DNA of 64,000 bases from Sphagnum compactum. Taxonomy: Eukaryota; Bryophyta; Sphagnopsida; Sphagnales. Shown piece by piece: positions 48,557 to 62,850 of the stretch; the first letter of the stretch is position 1; each line of letters opens with the position of its first letter. The stretch is from positions 2,728,001-2,792,000 of the forward strand of contig OZ234495.1 of assembly GCA_965153455.1 (NCBI GenBank). Direction: 5' to 3'. The notes below the pieces were generated by a model, which was given only the letters and a program-made list of their open reading frames with translations, did no database searches and was not told the DNA's origin. Both the position numbers and the translations under genes were made by a program.

Positions 48557-51500
48557 AAGGATGAAAAAACCAAGTCTTTATGGCCAATCAGATTGTTAGA
48601 ATGGCGACCTTGGATTGTTCTGAGGAGTTATAACTCGAGTAAACTGGCACTTAAATGTTGTGATAGGATCATGGGCTTGTCCCTAGATGCAAAGAAAGGA
48701 AGTTGTGTGGCCAATGAAATTGTTCAAATTGATGGCTTGAATTGTTTTAAGAGTTGCCTTGCTGAACTTGTACTTATGTCTTGTATGCGAAAGACATGCA
48801 AATAGGAAGGAGTTTTAAACAAGAATTTGGAGTTTTCAGTTTTGGCACAGCATTGTCTGATTTTACTCAGGGATTTTCATCAACAGACCTAAGTTATTAC
48901 TACCAGTGTTGTTATTTCTTTGTTTTTCTTTTTTTCTTTTTTATTTCTTCCTTGTTTTTGGGGTGGTAGTGTGCAATGAAAATTTCTGATCCATGAAAGT
49001 TTTGGTTGCAACAAAAATTGACAGGTTTTTTTTTAATCAGGAATAAGTTAAATGGGTGGGTGTTGTTGGCTTTGGAATAGAGGTCAATAGGTTAGGTGGT
49101 GTTTTCATCAGCAAATCCATGTTGGTTCTTTTGCAATAATGTTTTTGGCACACTTTTTCATATAAAAAATGGAGCATTTTTGTTGTGGGATTTCACTTGG
49201 AGTAAAGGTTCTTCTTGTTTCTTCTTGTAAAAGATGAAACATCTTAGAGGACTATACACATAGAATAATAGCCCAATCACATGTTTATTTATTTTCTTTG
49301 GTTTTAGGGGAAACGAACTCTCATACTAACTCAAGCCCCTCTTGTTGTGAAAGCCTTTGTATTCCGTATGTTGTTTTGTTTGGAAGGAACGAAAAAATTA
49401 GTGCATTATGAGTTTCTCACTTATTTTGCACGAAATGTGTTTTGCAAAGATAAATGTGCAAACATCAAAAAATTGTGGGCCAAATTATGGACAAAATGAT
49501 GTCATGAAGTTTCGGAGCAAAGTTTTTTGCAAAGTCCAATGCACATGTGAAGTTGCAAAAAGGTGTAGACCCTAAACCCTAAACCGAGTACCCATGCTCA
49601 TGGAGTCAGGTACCTATTAGTGAAGGTGATGAACATGGCTTAAAAAAACAATTTCTTGATAGCTAATGAAACAAGGTAGCAAGTAGCCAAGAGGCCCATT
49701 TTATTTCCTTTGGGGGGAAAGGTGACAAGAAACAAATTTTGTGAATTTTGTTTTGGGGTCAATGAAGAGAGCGAAACCAATGAAGTGAAAATGAAGTGAA
49801 TTGGTAATCACCAAAGTGCTAATTCATCGAACTAAAGGTAGCCTAACGATAGTTCACTTGAGTTAGAGCATCTGCATCGGCCCCTCGAAAATGCTTTGAA
49901 TTGGAATATGTGAATGGGTTGTATCAATCAAATCCAAGAGCAACTTTGAACAATTGTTCCGCATCAAAATAAACGCACATGTTTTCGAGCCTCGATTCTC
50001 CCCAACAAGAGCACAATAATTTTATTGTTATTTTTAAATATTTATTATTGTCGAATCATAATGATCGGCCCAAGTGATGACATTTAATTGTCTTTGTTCA
50101 GGGCATTGTTTCAAAGTGTGGGTGGTGGTACTCTTAGAACTACAAAATTGGTGTAATTAACCAAATGGCGATTACCATACCCATAACTGATATTTGGCTC
50201 AAAATAATTCACAAAAAGTCTAGTTGAAAAAAAGAAGAAATTTTATTGATATTTGCTGAAATTGTTGAGAATTGAACTCTCAACTTGTGAAAAACTATTT
50301 GTTATCCCAATTATTGGATTATTATTACAAATACACACACAAAAAAAAGGTGTACTTTGCATACGTGTTCTTTGTATGTTGAAATTCACAAAAATAAAAT
50401 TAAAAACTGCCTTAATCTCATTTTCTAAAATAAATAAATATTCAGCAAAAAAAAGTTCCAAACATGAGTCATAGGTATGTACACAACATTGCTTTTCCTC
50501 CTCCTTCTCTTTCCTCGGCGATGCATCATGACCCCACCACCACCACCACCGGAACGTATCCCATTAACTTAACTTTGCCCAAAGTTGAATTGTCGCAACT
50601 TGCCAATGCGGGCAAAGGGGAAGCTCTACAAAAATCTTATTTTGAGAATGTCGAATGTTCTAATAGTTTTTTTTGGTGATGCACCAATCAAAATGGCTCC
50701 TTGGGGGAAGGGGATTAAAAACAAGGAATTAAATAATAAAAAGTAACAATAGATACACTAGAATCGGGTCTCGAATTTCAATGCTTCTTTTTGCGAGTGC
50801 AATTATTAGTTTTCTTGTGGGGGCTACTCAAAGATCCAATCTCCATTGTTTCCATGCAAAGTACATCGCTTGCATGCATAAGGGTACGAACTATCAACAC
50901 TCCCGAGTTGATAGTGGTTTGCAAATGCTCCAAAAATTGTATTGGAATTAGGGTGAAGAACTTCACTCGATTATATACATGTGAGTGAAATTGATAGTTT
51001 TTAAAACTTTTGCAAAAGGGGAAAGGTGTGCACGAGTATTCCAAAAGTTGTAGTGAACTTTTTAAGCTTACCACCATGCCTAAATACACCAGCATTTTTA
51101 GGGTTCTAAGTTGTTTGTACAAGGGAAAGAAAGTGATACATGCACCGGAAATATGATCATCATCGTCCAATTGCAAAGTGCAAAAGGGCACCTTGATACA
51201 ATACACTTAAATCTTGATGAATGACATTGTGATGTGTTGCCTACATCAAAGGTAATTTCGTGCAAATGGGTTATAAACGAAAACTTGTCTTTTGAGTAAT
51301 AAGGAAAAAAAATGAGATGTAATGGATTTTTTAAACCTTTTGACTAACAAGAAAAGTATTATGTAATAATGGGTTCCCAAAATTTTTATTTACTTTTGAA
51401 TATTGTAGTACCTTATTGGATTTGGCACACGGATGTTGAATCATTAATTCATTTATTAAAAATGAATTTTGGCATATTTTATAATATACTTCAAAAAAAA

Positions 51501-54338
51501 CTTGCAATTTTAAAATACTTAGTATTTGGCATGAATGAGGATGTGAATCATTTTTCATCCATTTTGATACATAATTATAATGTTACATTTCTTGTTTCAT
51601 ATTTGTATTTGCCTTCATATTTATGCTAAATTCTTATTTGTCATGCTTCAATTTTTTCTTTATATATTTCAAAATGCAATGAAATTGCACTAGAATGTGT
51701 GCAGGATTTGTATCGTTGACAATGGATGAGAGCTTTAAGTAATGATTTTCAATGAAATATGTTTGTTGCGCAACCTTGTGTTAGATTTTGACATTCATTC
51801 AATAATTCCATCAAGCATTTACACTCACAATATATCCCAATCTCCACCAAAGTTTGAGCTCATATTATCAGTCAAACAAAGGGTCGAGAATTGTGAAGAT
51901 GGGCAAAAAAAAATGAAGAACATGCTATTGATCAAGGTCTATATAACCTTTAGGTTTTCAAAAATTTCTACATTTTATAGTTTGAAAATTTGAAATTTCA
52001 ACACATCAAGCAATAAATTTATCAAAAAAAGAATTTTTAATTTGCAATTTAATTGTCAACGAATCCATTAAGGTGTTACAATATTGAGCAAATATTGGAT
52101 GCAACAAAGGGGTTCAAAAATTTGACATTCGACCATTAAGCAAAAACTAGATGAAATTAGACGAAACTAGATTTTGGTCTAATCAAACCTAGACATTTCC
52201 AAAATCTATACTAGTTGGCACCATAAATCAACCCCTCCATTTTTAGAGTTCATACTTAAAGGTAACCAACCTACCACCCATATCAACCAACCCTAAACCA
52301 AAAGAAAAGTATGGGGATTCATGTGTGTGAAATCAATCATGGGGGGGGGGGGGAAGTATAGTGCCAACTAGTATATTAATATTGTTGTATTAATACAGTC
52401 ATGTCTCATATTTCTTCATCCTTCATTGCCGACAAAAAGATAAAAACAAAAAAAAATTAAATATTGAATAGAAAGTGTAAAGTGAATGTGTATTATATAT
52501 ATATATATATATGTAGTTTTATATAAATTTTATTTTAATTATTTTGGGTTTATGTTTGTGACTAAAAAGATGCTTGTATGGCATACTTTTGAATATTCAT
52601 GTGCCCACTTTGTTGAAGGAAACAAAGACAAGACATCGCCCATGTGGGTCTCACAATCGGGTGATAGGGGATTTGTCAAGTGTTGTTCCTTGAATCTTCA
52701 ACCTTTCCGCAAAAAGTGATAAAATATGTGAAATCGTACATATAAAATGCTTAGAGTACACACACACATTGAATCGAGAGTTGTTGCATGCATAAGAGAA
52801 TATTAAAAACCAACAAGAGTAGGCAAAATCTAGGTCATACTTCAAGCTCACATTAGTCAAATTAAAATTAGCAATGTGCATTGTGCAAATGTATGCATAT
52901 GGGAGAAATATTTACATGAAACTTGCCTTAAGGCCCGTTGTCCAAATATCTTCTTAAAAATGTGTCAAGGCGACCTATTATGGATGAAATGAACATTGAT
53001 AGATGAATTCATCCATGGATTATTTCTTAAATTAACTATATGATGAAATTAATATAGGATATATATACCTTAGTATGAGCTTACATGTGATTCAAAGGCC
53101 TAATGATTTGGGGAACAAAAAAGCTTCGAATGTTTGCTGAATGCATCATGTGGTTGTATGCTCAATTTAGGGTTTTGGGTGTAATAAACATTCCCACAAA
53201 ATGGAATCAAAGGGAATTTAAGGTTGGAGATTAGTGATGAAATTCAAGCAAGAAAAAAACATATCAACATATCAACATTCTTTGAGGAATCCATGTGGAC
53301 TATCATGAAGGATCTTTTCTTCATGGAGGCACATAATAATATTGCACAAATTTGTTAACCTATTCCAAAATGTTGCAATTATGATCTCCGGAAACTAATT
53401 CCATGAATTCTCAAACAAAAATGGCCAATAGTTGGTGTACTATAGGTCTCACTTGAAGTCCAACTGAAATATCAAAAACATAAAAATAACACTTCATGAT
53501 ACAATTGACCAAACACATGTTGCTGTTGTGAAACACAACAAATGAATCACACCAAGAAATTGGGAAGTTCACACCTGCTGTCAAACTTCCTGACCTTCAG
53601 AGTATTTCCACAAGCAAGAATGTAGCAAAAATGTCCATACAGATGATCTTCAGCAGGCGGAAATCCCAACAGATGAAGCACAACTAGTATCCACTGACCT
53701 CCATCAAAAGGCAGACACACATTAGTACATTCACTAGATTATAGCAGCGAATTTCTTCAGGTAATTTCAATTGTGGAATTATGAATTCAATAGCCAGGAT
53801 CATAAGTAAACTTGCTTTTGAGCAAAGGCAATTCATTCACATCTCCTTTGAGAACATGGTTTTCTACCATAGTCTTTCGTCACCACTCTAAAACCACCCA
53901 TTGTCCCTGCCTTGAGGCAATAGAACCTCCAACTACTGTGCTGAAGTCCAGACTCAATTTCTGCTGATCTCTGACTATGGTCAACAAGGGATAATTTACA
54001 TTTGCCAGCATGCTCTAACAACTAGGACGTGAATGAGAACTTTTACGAGATAATAGTCCCTCAGGTCTGCACATATTTTGCAAATTCTCAAACTGGTTTC
54101 TTATGCAGCACAAATGGAGAGTAGGAAACTCATGTGCTATCCCATGTCCAAAAGCATCCATCCTAGACCTAATGTTTCGAGTATATAGAGGGGAGTGGGT
54201 TACTGCAAAACTTGCAAATGGCAGTAACGCTCCAAAGAATGCATCAATCAAAAACTGTATTTTGAACAAAAAATGTAACCTGATGAGACAAACCCAAATC
54301 CATTCAGCACCAGATCAACATGAAGGGCTCTCTCTCTC
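48557..54338. other. Large intergenic region, no gene recognised
   Basis: AT-rich DNA. It contains a telomere-like motif at 49569-49584, an unpaired MITE-like end at 49863-49880, a G run at 52341-52352 and an (AT)n tract at about 52493-52512. ORFs such as the minus-strand one at 50778-51206 have no recognisable domain. The part just below 54339 is the 3' flank of the WLM gene. Confidence 0.55.
49863..49880. mobile_element. Unpaired Harbinger-like MITE end
   Basis: TTA followed by GAGCATCTGCATCGG resembles the TTA+GAGCATC start of the complete element at 48158. I found no complementary right end, so it may be a truncated insertion or chance. Confidence 0.3.
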
Positions 54339-56825
54339 TCAAGTTCCTACATAAGGCCCTCGATTTGCAACTGGCGCTCCATGTGAAAATCTCCATTGAT
54401 TGCATGCTTCGCAATTGTCCAGTAAATCCAGATTCTCAAGAGTACAAAATTGACACTTCCACGTCTTTGCTGTTGGCATTCCATTGCTGCCCATCTCTCT
54501 TTCCTTCCCGCATGCCGCACAGACCAGAGCCAATGGCTGGATCGAACACATTACAGAAAAATTTATATAAGAACAGTCTAAAAGATACTACCACCACAAC
54601 AGTTAAATAGCCACCAGTACACAAAAAAACTTAATTTTGAGGAATTGCATGTGTCCAGACCTGTTAACCTGCTGAAGCATATATGCTACCTACCCAACCA
54701 ACCTTGCTCATAAGCAACATGAACAGAGCTAGATTTACAGAGCCCTTACAGAGTGAAAATGGCATACCAGGTTATGTAGTGTGCAGACATTGCAAACCCA
54801 CTGATCGGATCCCAGAGGGCTTGCACCATTGTTTTTTGTTCCTTGAGATTGTCCATAGCTACTGCTTTCTCCTTGACCTAGCACTCCTTGCTGTGCTCTA
54901 GCCAGGGCTGCAGCTCTTACAGGATCAAAGCCTGCTGCTCCTTTCCTATTCACCCTTGATACAGCACCAGCATCTTGTACCACATTTTCATCATCTAATC
55001 TCTGTTTGCGCTTCTCTTTACTTGGTTCATTTGCTGATAGTTGTTGACCTGCTGACTGGGGCCCCTGTACGTCTTCAATCTCTTTTGCCTTTCCAGCACC
55101 ATCATTGCTGTTTGTAGTAGTAGGAGCAGCACACCAAAGGTCGTCCTTTAGTCTCCTTTCAGCTGCCATGGCTGCAGCTTGCAAAGGACTCAATGCTTTC
55201 ATGATTTCACTGTCCCCACCCAGTCGATGGGAGCCACTAGGCATCAACACCCCTGACCGAGCTCGTTTCTCTGCAGCAGCAGCAGCTGCACTACGAAGAT
55301 TGGTAGGGGGAGGATTGTGGGTGTAACCACCCAGTCGTTTGCCTGGAGCATCAAATCCTTGACCTGTTCCAGTAATACCTTTAGCCATCAACTCCTCACA
55401 TTCCTGCAAAGAGACCAGTTGATATCAGCACAAACAGCTCAGTAGTGCCAAAAAGCTTAATAGCTCTCAAGTCTACAATACTTCTGCAATGAAAATAATC
55501 CCAAAATGCTGACATGAACTCTTTTGGAAAGGCCATATGCACAGGCAGGAGTATAACGTAATACAATCACATTGGGTTTGTGCCAGTGGCTCCTGCACAA
55601 CCATGATTATTTGAAGCTCAAAATGTAACCAAAAACCCTGTGATTGGGTTTGATCGTAATCTGATCCACACTACTGTGTCTGGAAAATGGTGAGATCTTA
55701 AGCTCTTGCCCTTCAGGCTGAGGCCATCTAATGTGAAGAGAATAGAAATGTGGATCACTGAACTAACAAAGTCCATTTGGACCATGTAGGGTTTAGGGTT
55801 CACAAACCAGTTTTGACTTCAAATCCATATTCTATCATTTGCAGAACACAAAAGGGATACATTGTTATCAAAGCTTCCATCTGTCCTTCAAACTGTAATA
55901 TAAGGAGATGCCAGAGTGCAGTGTGAAGTACCTTGGTGATTTCATCGAGAAGTTTGTAGAATTTGGCATCATGGGGTCCATGAACGTTGTGCGTAAGCTC
56001 ATGCAGCAACGTCCCTAACACATCCTCATATGGATAAAATTCCGATTCATGGTTATGGCGTCTCAACCTGACCCGCACTTCTCGTCCTCCATCTATATTA
56101 AGTCCCAATAGTGCTGGATTGCTGGGACTGCAACAAATCTCACCCCATTTTATTTTTGTCAGTCTTTTGCATCATAGGAGATGCTATTAATATAACCGAA
56201 AAGAAACACAATAACCATGCAGCAAGCAGACACTCACATGAAATTTCCTGTTGTACTCTAACCCTAATTATGTAAAAGATCAACGATAAAAAAGAAGAGC
56301 TACAGTAAAATTGCAACCGGAAATCTAGAACCAAAAAAATCATAAACAATTTGTCATTAAACTGTGGAATTTTTCATTAGCGCGGAGAGACTCTACTTCC
56401 CTTTCGTGGAACTGGAAAGTACCCAAACTCTGATTTCCCTTTCGTTAAATTGGAGAGTACCCAAATTCTGATTTGCAGAGAGACTATGTTCAACAGACAG
56501 AGCTCAACCATGAACCCACAAGGTTTCTCGGCAGAGCTCAAGGTATTTCGGCTGAACCATATAACTTGAGGACGTAAATGAAGTGGGAAAGAAAAGGTAG
56601 GTGGGAGGGGGAAGAGAGGGGAGTTGTGAGGAAGTTGGGAAAAAAGTGAGCGTACCAGAACTCGGAGAGCAATTTGACATTCCACTTGCGTTTGCGCATG
56701 ATAGGTTGCACCTGCTTGGCTGCCATCTCCAACATCTTGCGAGCTTCCACATCCCGTTCTTTCCCCAGAGTTCGAATTTCCCATACCTTATTCAGATCAC
56801 CAGCTTCGATCGAAGCTATCGGCAT
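54339..56825 (-). CDS. WLM-domain metalloprotease with two RanBP2 zinc fingers (WSS1-like)
   Basis: Spliced CDS: 56825-56656, 56127-55932, 55403-54768, 54536-54339, giving 399 aa, with GT-AG junctions and continuous frame. The N-terminus carries the WLM domain (about residues 5-130): LNKVWEI, ARKMLEMAAKQVQPIMRKRK, then zinc-binding HELTHNVHGPH, followed by ECEELMAKGITGTGQGFD and PGKRLGG. A middle region rich in Ala, Lys and Glu includes two PSGSHRLGGDS / LQAAAMAAERR blocks. The C-terminus has two RanBP2 fingers: WVCNVCTLHN...CAAC, split by intron 3, and WKCQFCTLEN...CEAC. Yeast Wss1 and plant WSS1A cleave DNA-protein crosslinks and act on SUMO/ubiquitin-linked substrates, so a nuclear repair role is inferred. 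The active-site motif and both fingers are intact. ATG at 56825 is used; the frame further upstream has no homology. Confidence 0.93.
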
Positions 56826-59800
56826 CTTCAATTCAGAACAACAACACCAAATCGGACCAAAAATCTCCCAACTCACAACAACCCAAAAAAATGACAAAGC
56901 TCAGATCGCCGATTCCAACAAAGGGCAAACGACCGCAAAGCTCAGCTCACTAGGGTTTGCTCGCTCCAGAAACACGCAGAAGCTTTTTACCGCAGCTACT
57001 ATTACCTTAAGCTTATATAGAACTTACCTACCTTCCTTCCTTTTTTTCGCCCGTCTCTTGAAAGTCAAGTAAGTGAATTTCCAGGGAGCTTGCACATTTT
57101 GGGCACCTGGATCCAGGTCCCAATCCGTGTGGGACCTTATCCTAGGGTTCACATGGTTTTTTTGTTTTGAGAGTTTGAATTTTGAACCCTATATCCAAAT
57201 CCCAAGCCAAGTACCTATCTTTTGGGGATGTCAATCCTCAAGGTCCAATTGGGGGGGGGGAGGGGGGGGGGGGCAAATCCGAGGTCCCAGAACCTTCTCC
57301 AGTTCTCTGGAATTGGGCACCAAACTCGATTTGATTTGGGTTGAAGAGGGTTGGAACTTTGGGGGGCTGTTTCTGGGGAAGAACTTGGGGAAGGGATTAT
57401 GGAAACAAAGTAGTTTTCATTTGGTCCCCCATTTTGGATTATGTAACCCAGCACCCCACTAGTGCACCATCTACTGGAAACCCATTTACTCCATTAACCC
57501 ATTACCCTAAAACCCTAAACCCTAAACCTTGTGATTCTTACCAAGGTTTGACTCTGTTAACCTATTGTGTAAACCCTCCTACTTTCACCTCACAATACCT
57601 GGGGAAATATATATGTAAGTGGGTAAATATCATGGGTAAATATGTAGCGAATATAAGTGATTGCTATCTAGGTATGTAGATGCATGTGGATGGTTGATAC
57701 ATAGCTAATCATGTCGATTTACAAAGATATCTTTGAAACGTAATCTTAAATAACAACTATAAAATTATATATGATTATGAATTTTGTACAAAGAGATTGA
57801 AGAGAAATTAATATTGGTTTGTATTGTGTTTTCATTTTAAGTCAATGCATTTCTTCTTGAGCAAAAGGATCGACTTGAAAGTTTTTAGTTGATAATGAGG
57901 AAAATAAATATACGTGTTTTCTAAAATGAATATGATATAATGTTACACATGTTAAATCATGTTTTGATACACCAATTGGGTCAAATGTTAAGTAATTGAA
58001 TGTTAAACCTTGTGTTCAATGTATGATACGTATTGCAACTTGAATTCTTGTGATAATATGAAAAGGGTTGTTATTTATTTGTGTTTCAACAATTTTTTGT
58101 TCAGTTGGTGTCATGTTTTGTCAATTGTATGTAATTGTTCATATATGTGTGAAAGTGAAACATGTTAATATGTACCAAAACAATTATAACCATTACCTAA
58201 TATTTCATATTTCAAAGTGGTTATTTAAATTGATGTTGAAATTTTTGGATTTATTTATATAACAACATTCATAATATATCATGAAAACATGTGAATAAAT
58301 TTGAAATTAATCTAACAAATAAATTTTACCCCAAAAAAATTATAAACCAATTTTAACCAAATGTTTTTAAGTAATAAAGGATTCACAAAGTGACATAGAA
58401 AGATGTCAAAATGACAAAATTTTGGAAATTTTTTAATGTAAACTTCAAAATAATAATATAAATTTTTTTTAATGATATTTGAAAAGAATTTTAAAAATAT
58501 TCCAAGAATATTCCAAGCTAAACAATCACTTGAGGGGCATCATTGGTTATTACTAGCTTGCTTTCTTTCACAAGTTTTCTATTTTTGTTTTTTTTTTAAA
58601 ATTGAGAAATTTTATCCATATTAATGATTTTGGATTTATTTTTGTGTAATCTTCAAATTTTCTATCTACACTATTTACAAAACCATTTAATATTGCATAA
58701 TTCTTTATATATAGTTCTTCTATTGTGTCTTTTAAATAATAGTTCATTATGGAGGCCAGTTCTTTGTCTTGGCATGTTTTATAATCTAAAATGAAAAGGA
58801 CATGTATCAAGATGAATGTCTTGTGTTAAAAATGTAAATGTTTTACCATGTGTTTTCTAGAATATATGTTTGTTCATGTGTTGTTGTTTTAACAGTTGTG
58901 TGGACTAAATATGATAATGTGTTATTTGTAAGTGGCATTTGTAAAAACATTCTATTGATAACATTAATCAAGAATGTGACAACAACATCAAAAGGAAATT
59001 GATATTGGAAGGCACAACATTACACAATTTTAACAAAGATTGTTAATGAAACTACTTGAGTTCGCTTTCTTTAGTTACATAGAAAATTATCAAATGCTCA
59101 ACCTACATTAAAAAAGGTAAATTCCTTTCATTTCTTTTATATCATTCAATTTTTCTTTTCAAATTTATACAAAAAAAATCAAACATAACCAAACGTTCAT
59201 TTCATAATCAACTATATTAGATGAAAAATAAAAAAAATAATGTAATGAAAAATCAAAGAATTAGGCTTTCACACAATTTTCCTTTACAAAAACAATTTTC
59301 AAAGTTTTTTTTTGTTTTTTTGGTTTAGGCATTAAGGAAATTGAATGGCCACCTAATTTTCTTCTTCCCAAGGAGACACTTTTTTTTAAAAAGAAGACAA
59401 TTGGGCGGTCACTTGGATTTAATGCCAAAAAAAAAACAACCATTTGATTTTTTTCTTCCTTGAGGAGGGGAGAACCAAGTAGCCACATAATTTTCTTTAT
59501 TGAAAAAGTTTATAGGAAAGAAAACTACATTGAGATGACTTTTGTTTATTAAAAAATTTGTTTAAATAACAAAAATTCATATTTCATTGCATACTAGACA
59601 TAGAGTACAATGTTGTTACTAAAAATGAAAAAATTATCTTTATATAATTCATTGAAATTCCTCTTTGAGTAAAAAATATGGAATAAAATGTTTGGAGTGT
59701 GTTTGTTCAAAGAAAAACATATTGTAATTTTAATATGGTAAGGTATACAAGTATGTGAAAAAACTTTGTAAATAAAGTTTTATAATTTCTTCCATGAGGA

Positions 59801-60639
59801 TGGAGACAACCATAAGTTTATATGGCAAGGGAAATGAAATCATCTCCTGGTGTTCATTCTACGTAGGATTGTGCCTTGTCTTGAGTGGCAACTATTGTTG
59901 CATGTGTTGTTATTGTCGAAGCACATTGCACCAAATCTAAACAAGTCAAATCGACAATGACAACATTTGCCAAGGTTCGAAAACAATTTCTGGCGATGAC
60001 AATATCCACTCATCTTTGTGTGTGGTGGGGAAAAGGTGAAAAACTTTTTTTTGTACGTGGGCTCCACTCTTTGATGCAATGGGTGCAACGGTATCTCAAA
60101 GCATATCATGGGATGCAATGCGTTCACTCCTGCATGGGCAGCAACGTAACAAATGGATACCCAAAATCATCGATGGTATGACCACACTTGCATCGTGAAA
60201 GATGCACAACTATAGGATGTGGTATACCAAGATGAATATAGAGTGCTCTAAAAAAATGGGCAGAGGATAAATAAAATGAACGGGTGTTAAGACAAGTTAA
60301 TAACCAAGCCCCTACTATTAGACTTGCACAAGAATGAAGACATGTTCACACAACATCCGAAGGAGCATCTATTAGAAATGAAGTAAATTCCTACTCGTGT
60401 AGTTGGTCCATCAAAGAATACTACATTTGAGGATATGATTGCATTACTAGACTTTCAAAATGCAAGACATGTGATTGAACGACTTCAAGTAATAATGCAG
60501 GGGTATCCCATAATGCAACCTAGAAGGGATAAGTACTGGTCTCTACATGTGCCAGTGCATTAAGAAGAGTATGGTGATCATCCTACTGGAAATGAAAAAC
60601 TAGTGCAAGAGTGATCAAAGCCCAACATCCTAAAAAGGC
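56826..60639. other. Intergenic, WLM gene upstream flank then AT-rich DNA
   Basis: The first few hundred bases should hold the WLM promoter and leader. A G-rich run lies at 57249-57274 and a telomere-like motif at 57504-57528. Fragments at 59840-60600 look like decayed coding sequence but I cannot assign a family. Confidence 0.5.
57504..57528. repeat. Telomere-like motif upstream of the WLM gene
   Basis: Three CCCTAAA-type units about 680 bp upstream of the WLM start codon. Telo-box motifs occur in promoters of some plant growth-related genes, but function here is unproven. Confidence 0.8.
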
Positions 60640-62850
60640 AAGGGCAGCACGTCGGAGCACTGAGGGATGGCTTAACCCCTTTGAAGAAGCAAGAAGAGTG
60701 ACCTAACAAAGAGCCAAATGGCCCATTGTGGTGCTAAAGGATCTTAACCCTAATAGCTTTTCTAACATAGTTATGGTACGAACATCAAAATCAGTATAAC
60801 GTTGCAAATTACTTGGTGATGGAAATATAATATGCTGTAAGTAGCTTGGCCATTGGGCATAACAAAGTGAAAACAACGCAAAAGTTGCCTGAGGATTTGC
60901 GAACATAGGAAGGCTAGCAATCATGTTAAAGTCCTTTGGGAATGCCTTTGATACGAAGGCTTCCACAAATGGCAAAGAACCCACTGGAGCACCAAGAATA
61001 CGAAGACTGGACTCAAGTGTAAAAAAACCTAGAGGAAGTGATATAGACTAGTTTAACCCCTGTGGAGACCAGGTTACACACTTTGTTGGCTGCACTAAAA
61101 GTCCTAATGCTCCAAATTCCTCCTATATTCACAAAAAACAAACAACACATCTAAGGTAGGACCAATTATGTGTGAATCATTTTTCAATGAAGGAAAAACA
61201 CAAGTAGGGTGGGCTACTGTAGTAGAACGGAAAGTGCAGGGATGAGCTAATGCAAACAACACTTCTCCCAAAGGATCCCCCTGTCGTGTACCAGATTTGG
61301 ATGAAATGACAGTGATATCCCCATGCTTAGAAGCCTCCAAAAAATATAGTGGAAGATGGGTGTGTGTAAAACTAACAAACAAACGAGAAAAACTGATCTA
61401 AGGTGTCGGTAGAAAACTGTAATTCCTGAAAAATGGTTGTTCAAGATATTGAACTAAATGTGTTTCAAACATCCACTTGTAATACCACCCATTCTGGATG
61501 TAGATCCAACATAACTCTAACCCCATGAACCACTATTTCACACTTGCCTAATGTTGCCACCCCAAACTAGTGTGGACAAAAAATGCTCTATAAACGTATC
61601 CTTGAATTGAATAGCCAGTGTGTAGATGATTAATCGATAAATCACCTCTCCAATCGCAATGGGTTGAACGCCTCCAACTTGTTTCTCCAAAGCCAATAGT
61701 CGTAATTCCACAAGCAAGCGTGATATTGATGGAAGAACATGACCATGAGTGATGTGCCTGTATATTTCAAAAAATATATCAAAGCCACTAGCAAAGTCAT
61801 CATGGACAAAACAATCTCACAAAAGTTCATACACCATATTTGAGGGATCGTCGAATGAAAGACATGGAAAATGTGTCAAAGCAAAAATAAATGCCTTTCT
61901 GTCCAAAACAAGATCCATCTTTGGATGAAAATTGTTGACAAAAAGGGGGAGGTCAACCTTAGCCAATGGATGAAGATGGCGAAGGGCCACAATGGTCTCA
62001 GTTAATGGGGTTGCAAAAATGCTAGAGTGCCCGTGCACAACATAATTGTGCTGATGGAGGTGGAGTAAAATCTAGTGCCATCTTTAGGGATTTTTGGGAA
62101 ATTAATGCCTTTGTTCTAATTATGTGCTCTTCTTATAATGTCTCCCAGTCCCCTGTCATGTATCAATGCAAATGGGTGCGCATCTTTTGGTGGCCTTTTT
62201 CACCACCTTGTTGCGAAAATGACAAGCACCAAGAATGGAAGAACAAAAATGCATGCCAAGCTACTATGTTGGATGAATCAACAACCAACCGAGCTAAAGG
62301 GATGTGCAAAACATGCTGAACCTTGACATGGAGAGGATATGGAATGTGATGATATGAGCGGGGACATGGTAAACCAAGATGGAAAACATCAATGATATTT
62401 GTTGATGCAATCCATGTCTAAGCTAAAAAAGGAGGAGAAGATGGTAATGCCGAAGGCATTGGCACCCTAAAAGTTGATGATTATTTGTGTGCGATGCATG
62501 ATGTCTACTAATGTGCTAAACTTGCACCTACTACATATAAGTGATCACAACTGAGACAAGGAATATGTAGACGCTACTGATGGGATGGATGGGCCCTTAG
62601 TGTAAGTATAGGTGATTGAGGAATAGCCCGTGGTTGATGAGGTAGAAAAGGTGTGGAAAGTGTGGATGAACTAGGTGTAACTGAAGAAACTAGATGAGGC
62701 AAAGTAGATGCGCTAGGAATCATCGGGTGGAGGGGTGGAGATGTGTCATGATGATCCGTAGAAATCATCACAATATTAGACTCTTGTTGTAATACCCATC
62801 GATGCTTTGATGACAGTGAAACGGTTGGGCATGCCATGGCTATATGCACT
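60640..62850 (-). pseudogene. Decayed non-LTR retrotransposon (reverse transcriptase, R2-like zinc finger)
   Basis: Read on the minus strand from 62850 down: a Ser/Pro-rich segment, a CCHH-type finger start (PCLSC...LAH near 62560-62510), GGVQPIAIGEVIYRL (about 61675-61635), CEIVVHGVRVMLDLHPEW then VVLQVDV (about 61550-61470), SGTRQGDPLGEVLFALAH (about 61300-61250), FPSLKNDSHIIGP where the catalytic ADD would be, and a C-terminal YLQHIIFPSPS block (about 60830). Stops and frameshifts separate these pieces, and the catalytic aspartate pair is damaged. The domain order fits LINE-type elements with an N-terminal zinc finger. It cannot encode an active enzyme. Ends and target duplication were not found. 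Confidence 0.8.

Noticed and set aside
50778-51206. 142-codon minus-strand ORF as a gene
   Set aside because: No recognisable domain, no conserved motif and no splice partner; left as unassigned.
57073-57462. 129-codon ORF upstream of the WLM gene
   Set aside because: It crosses G homopolymers and shows no domain or conserved motif.
59840-60181. Cys/His-rich ORF as a zinc-finger protein
   Set aside because: Cysteine spacing matches no finger consensus and both strands are open, suggesting chance or decayed repeat.
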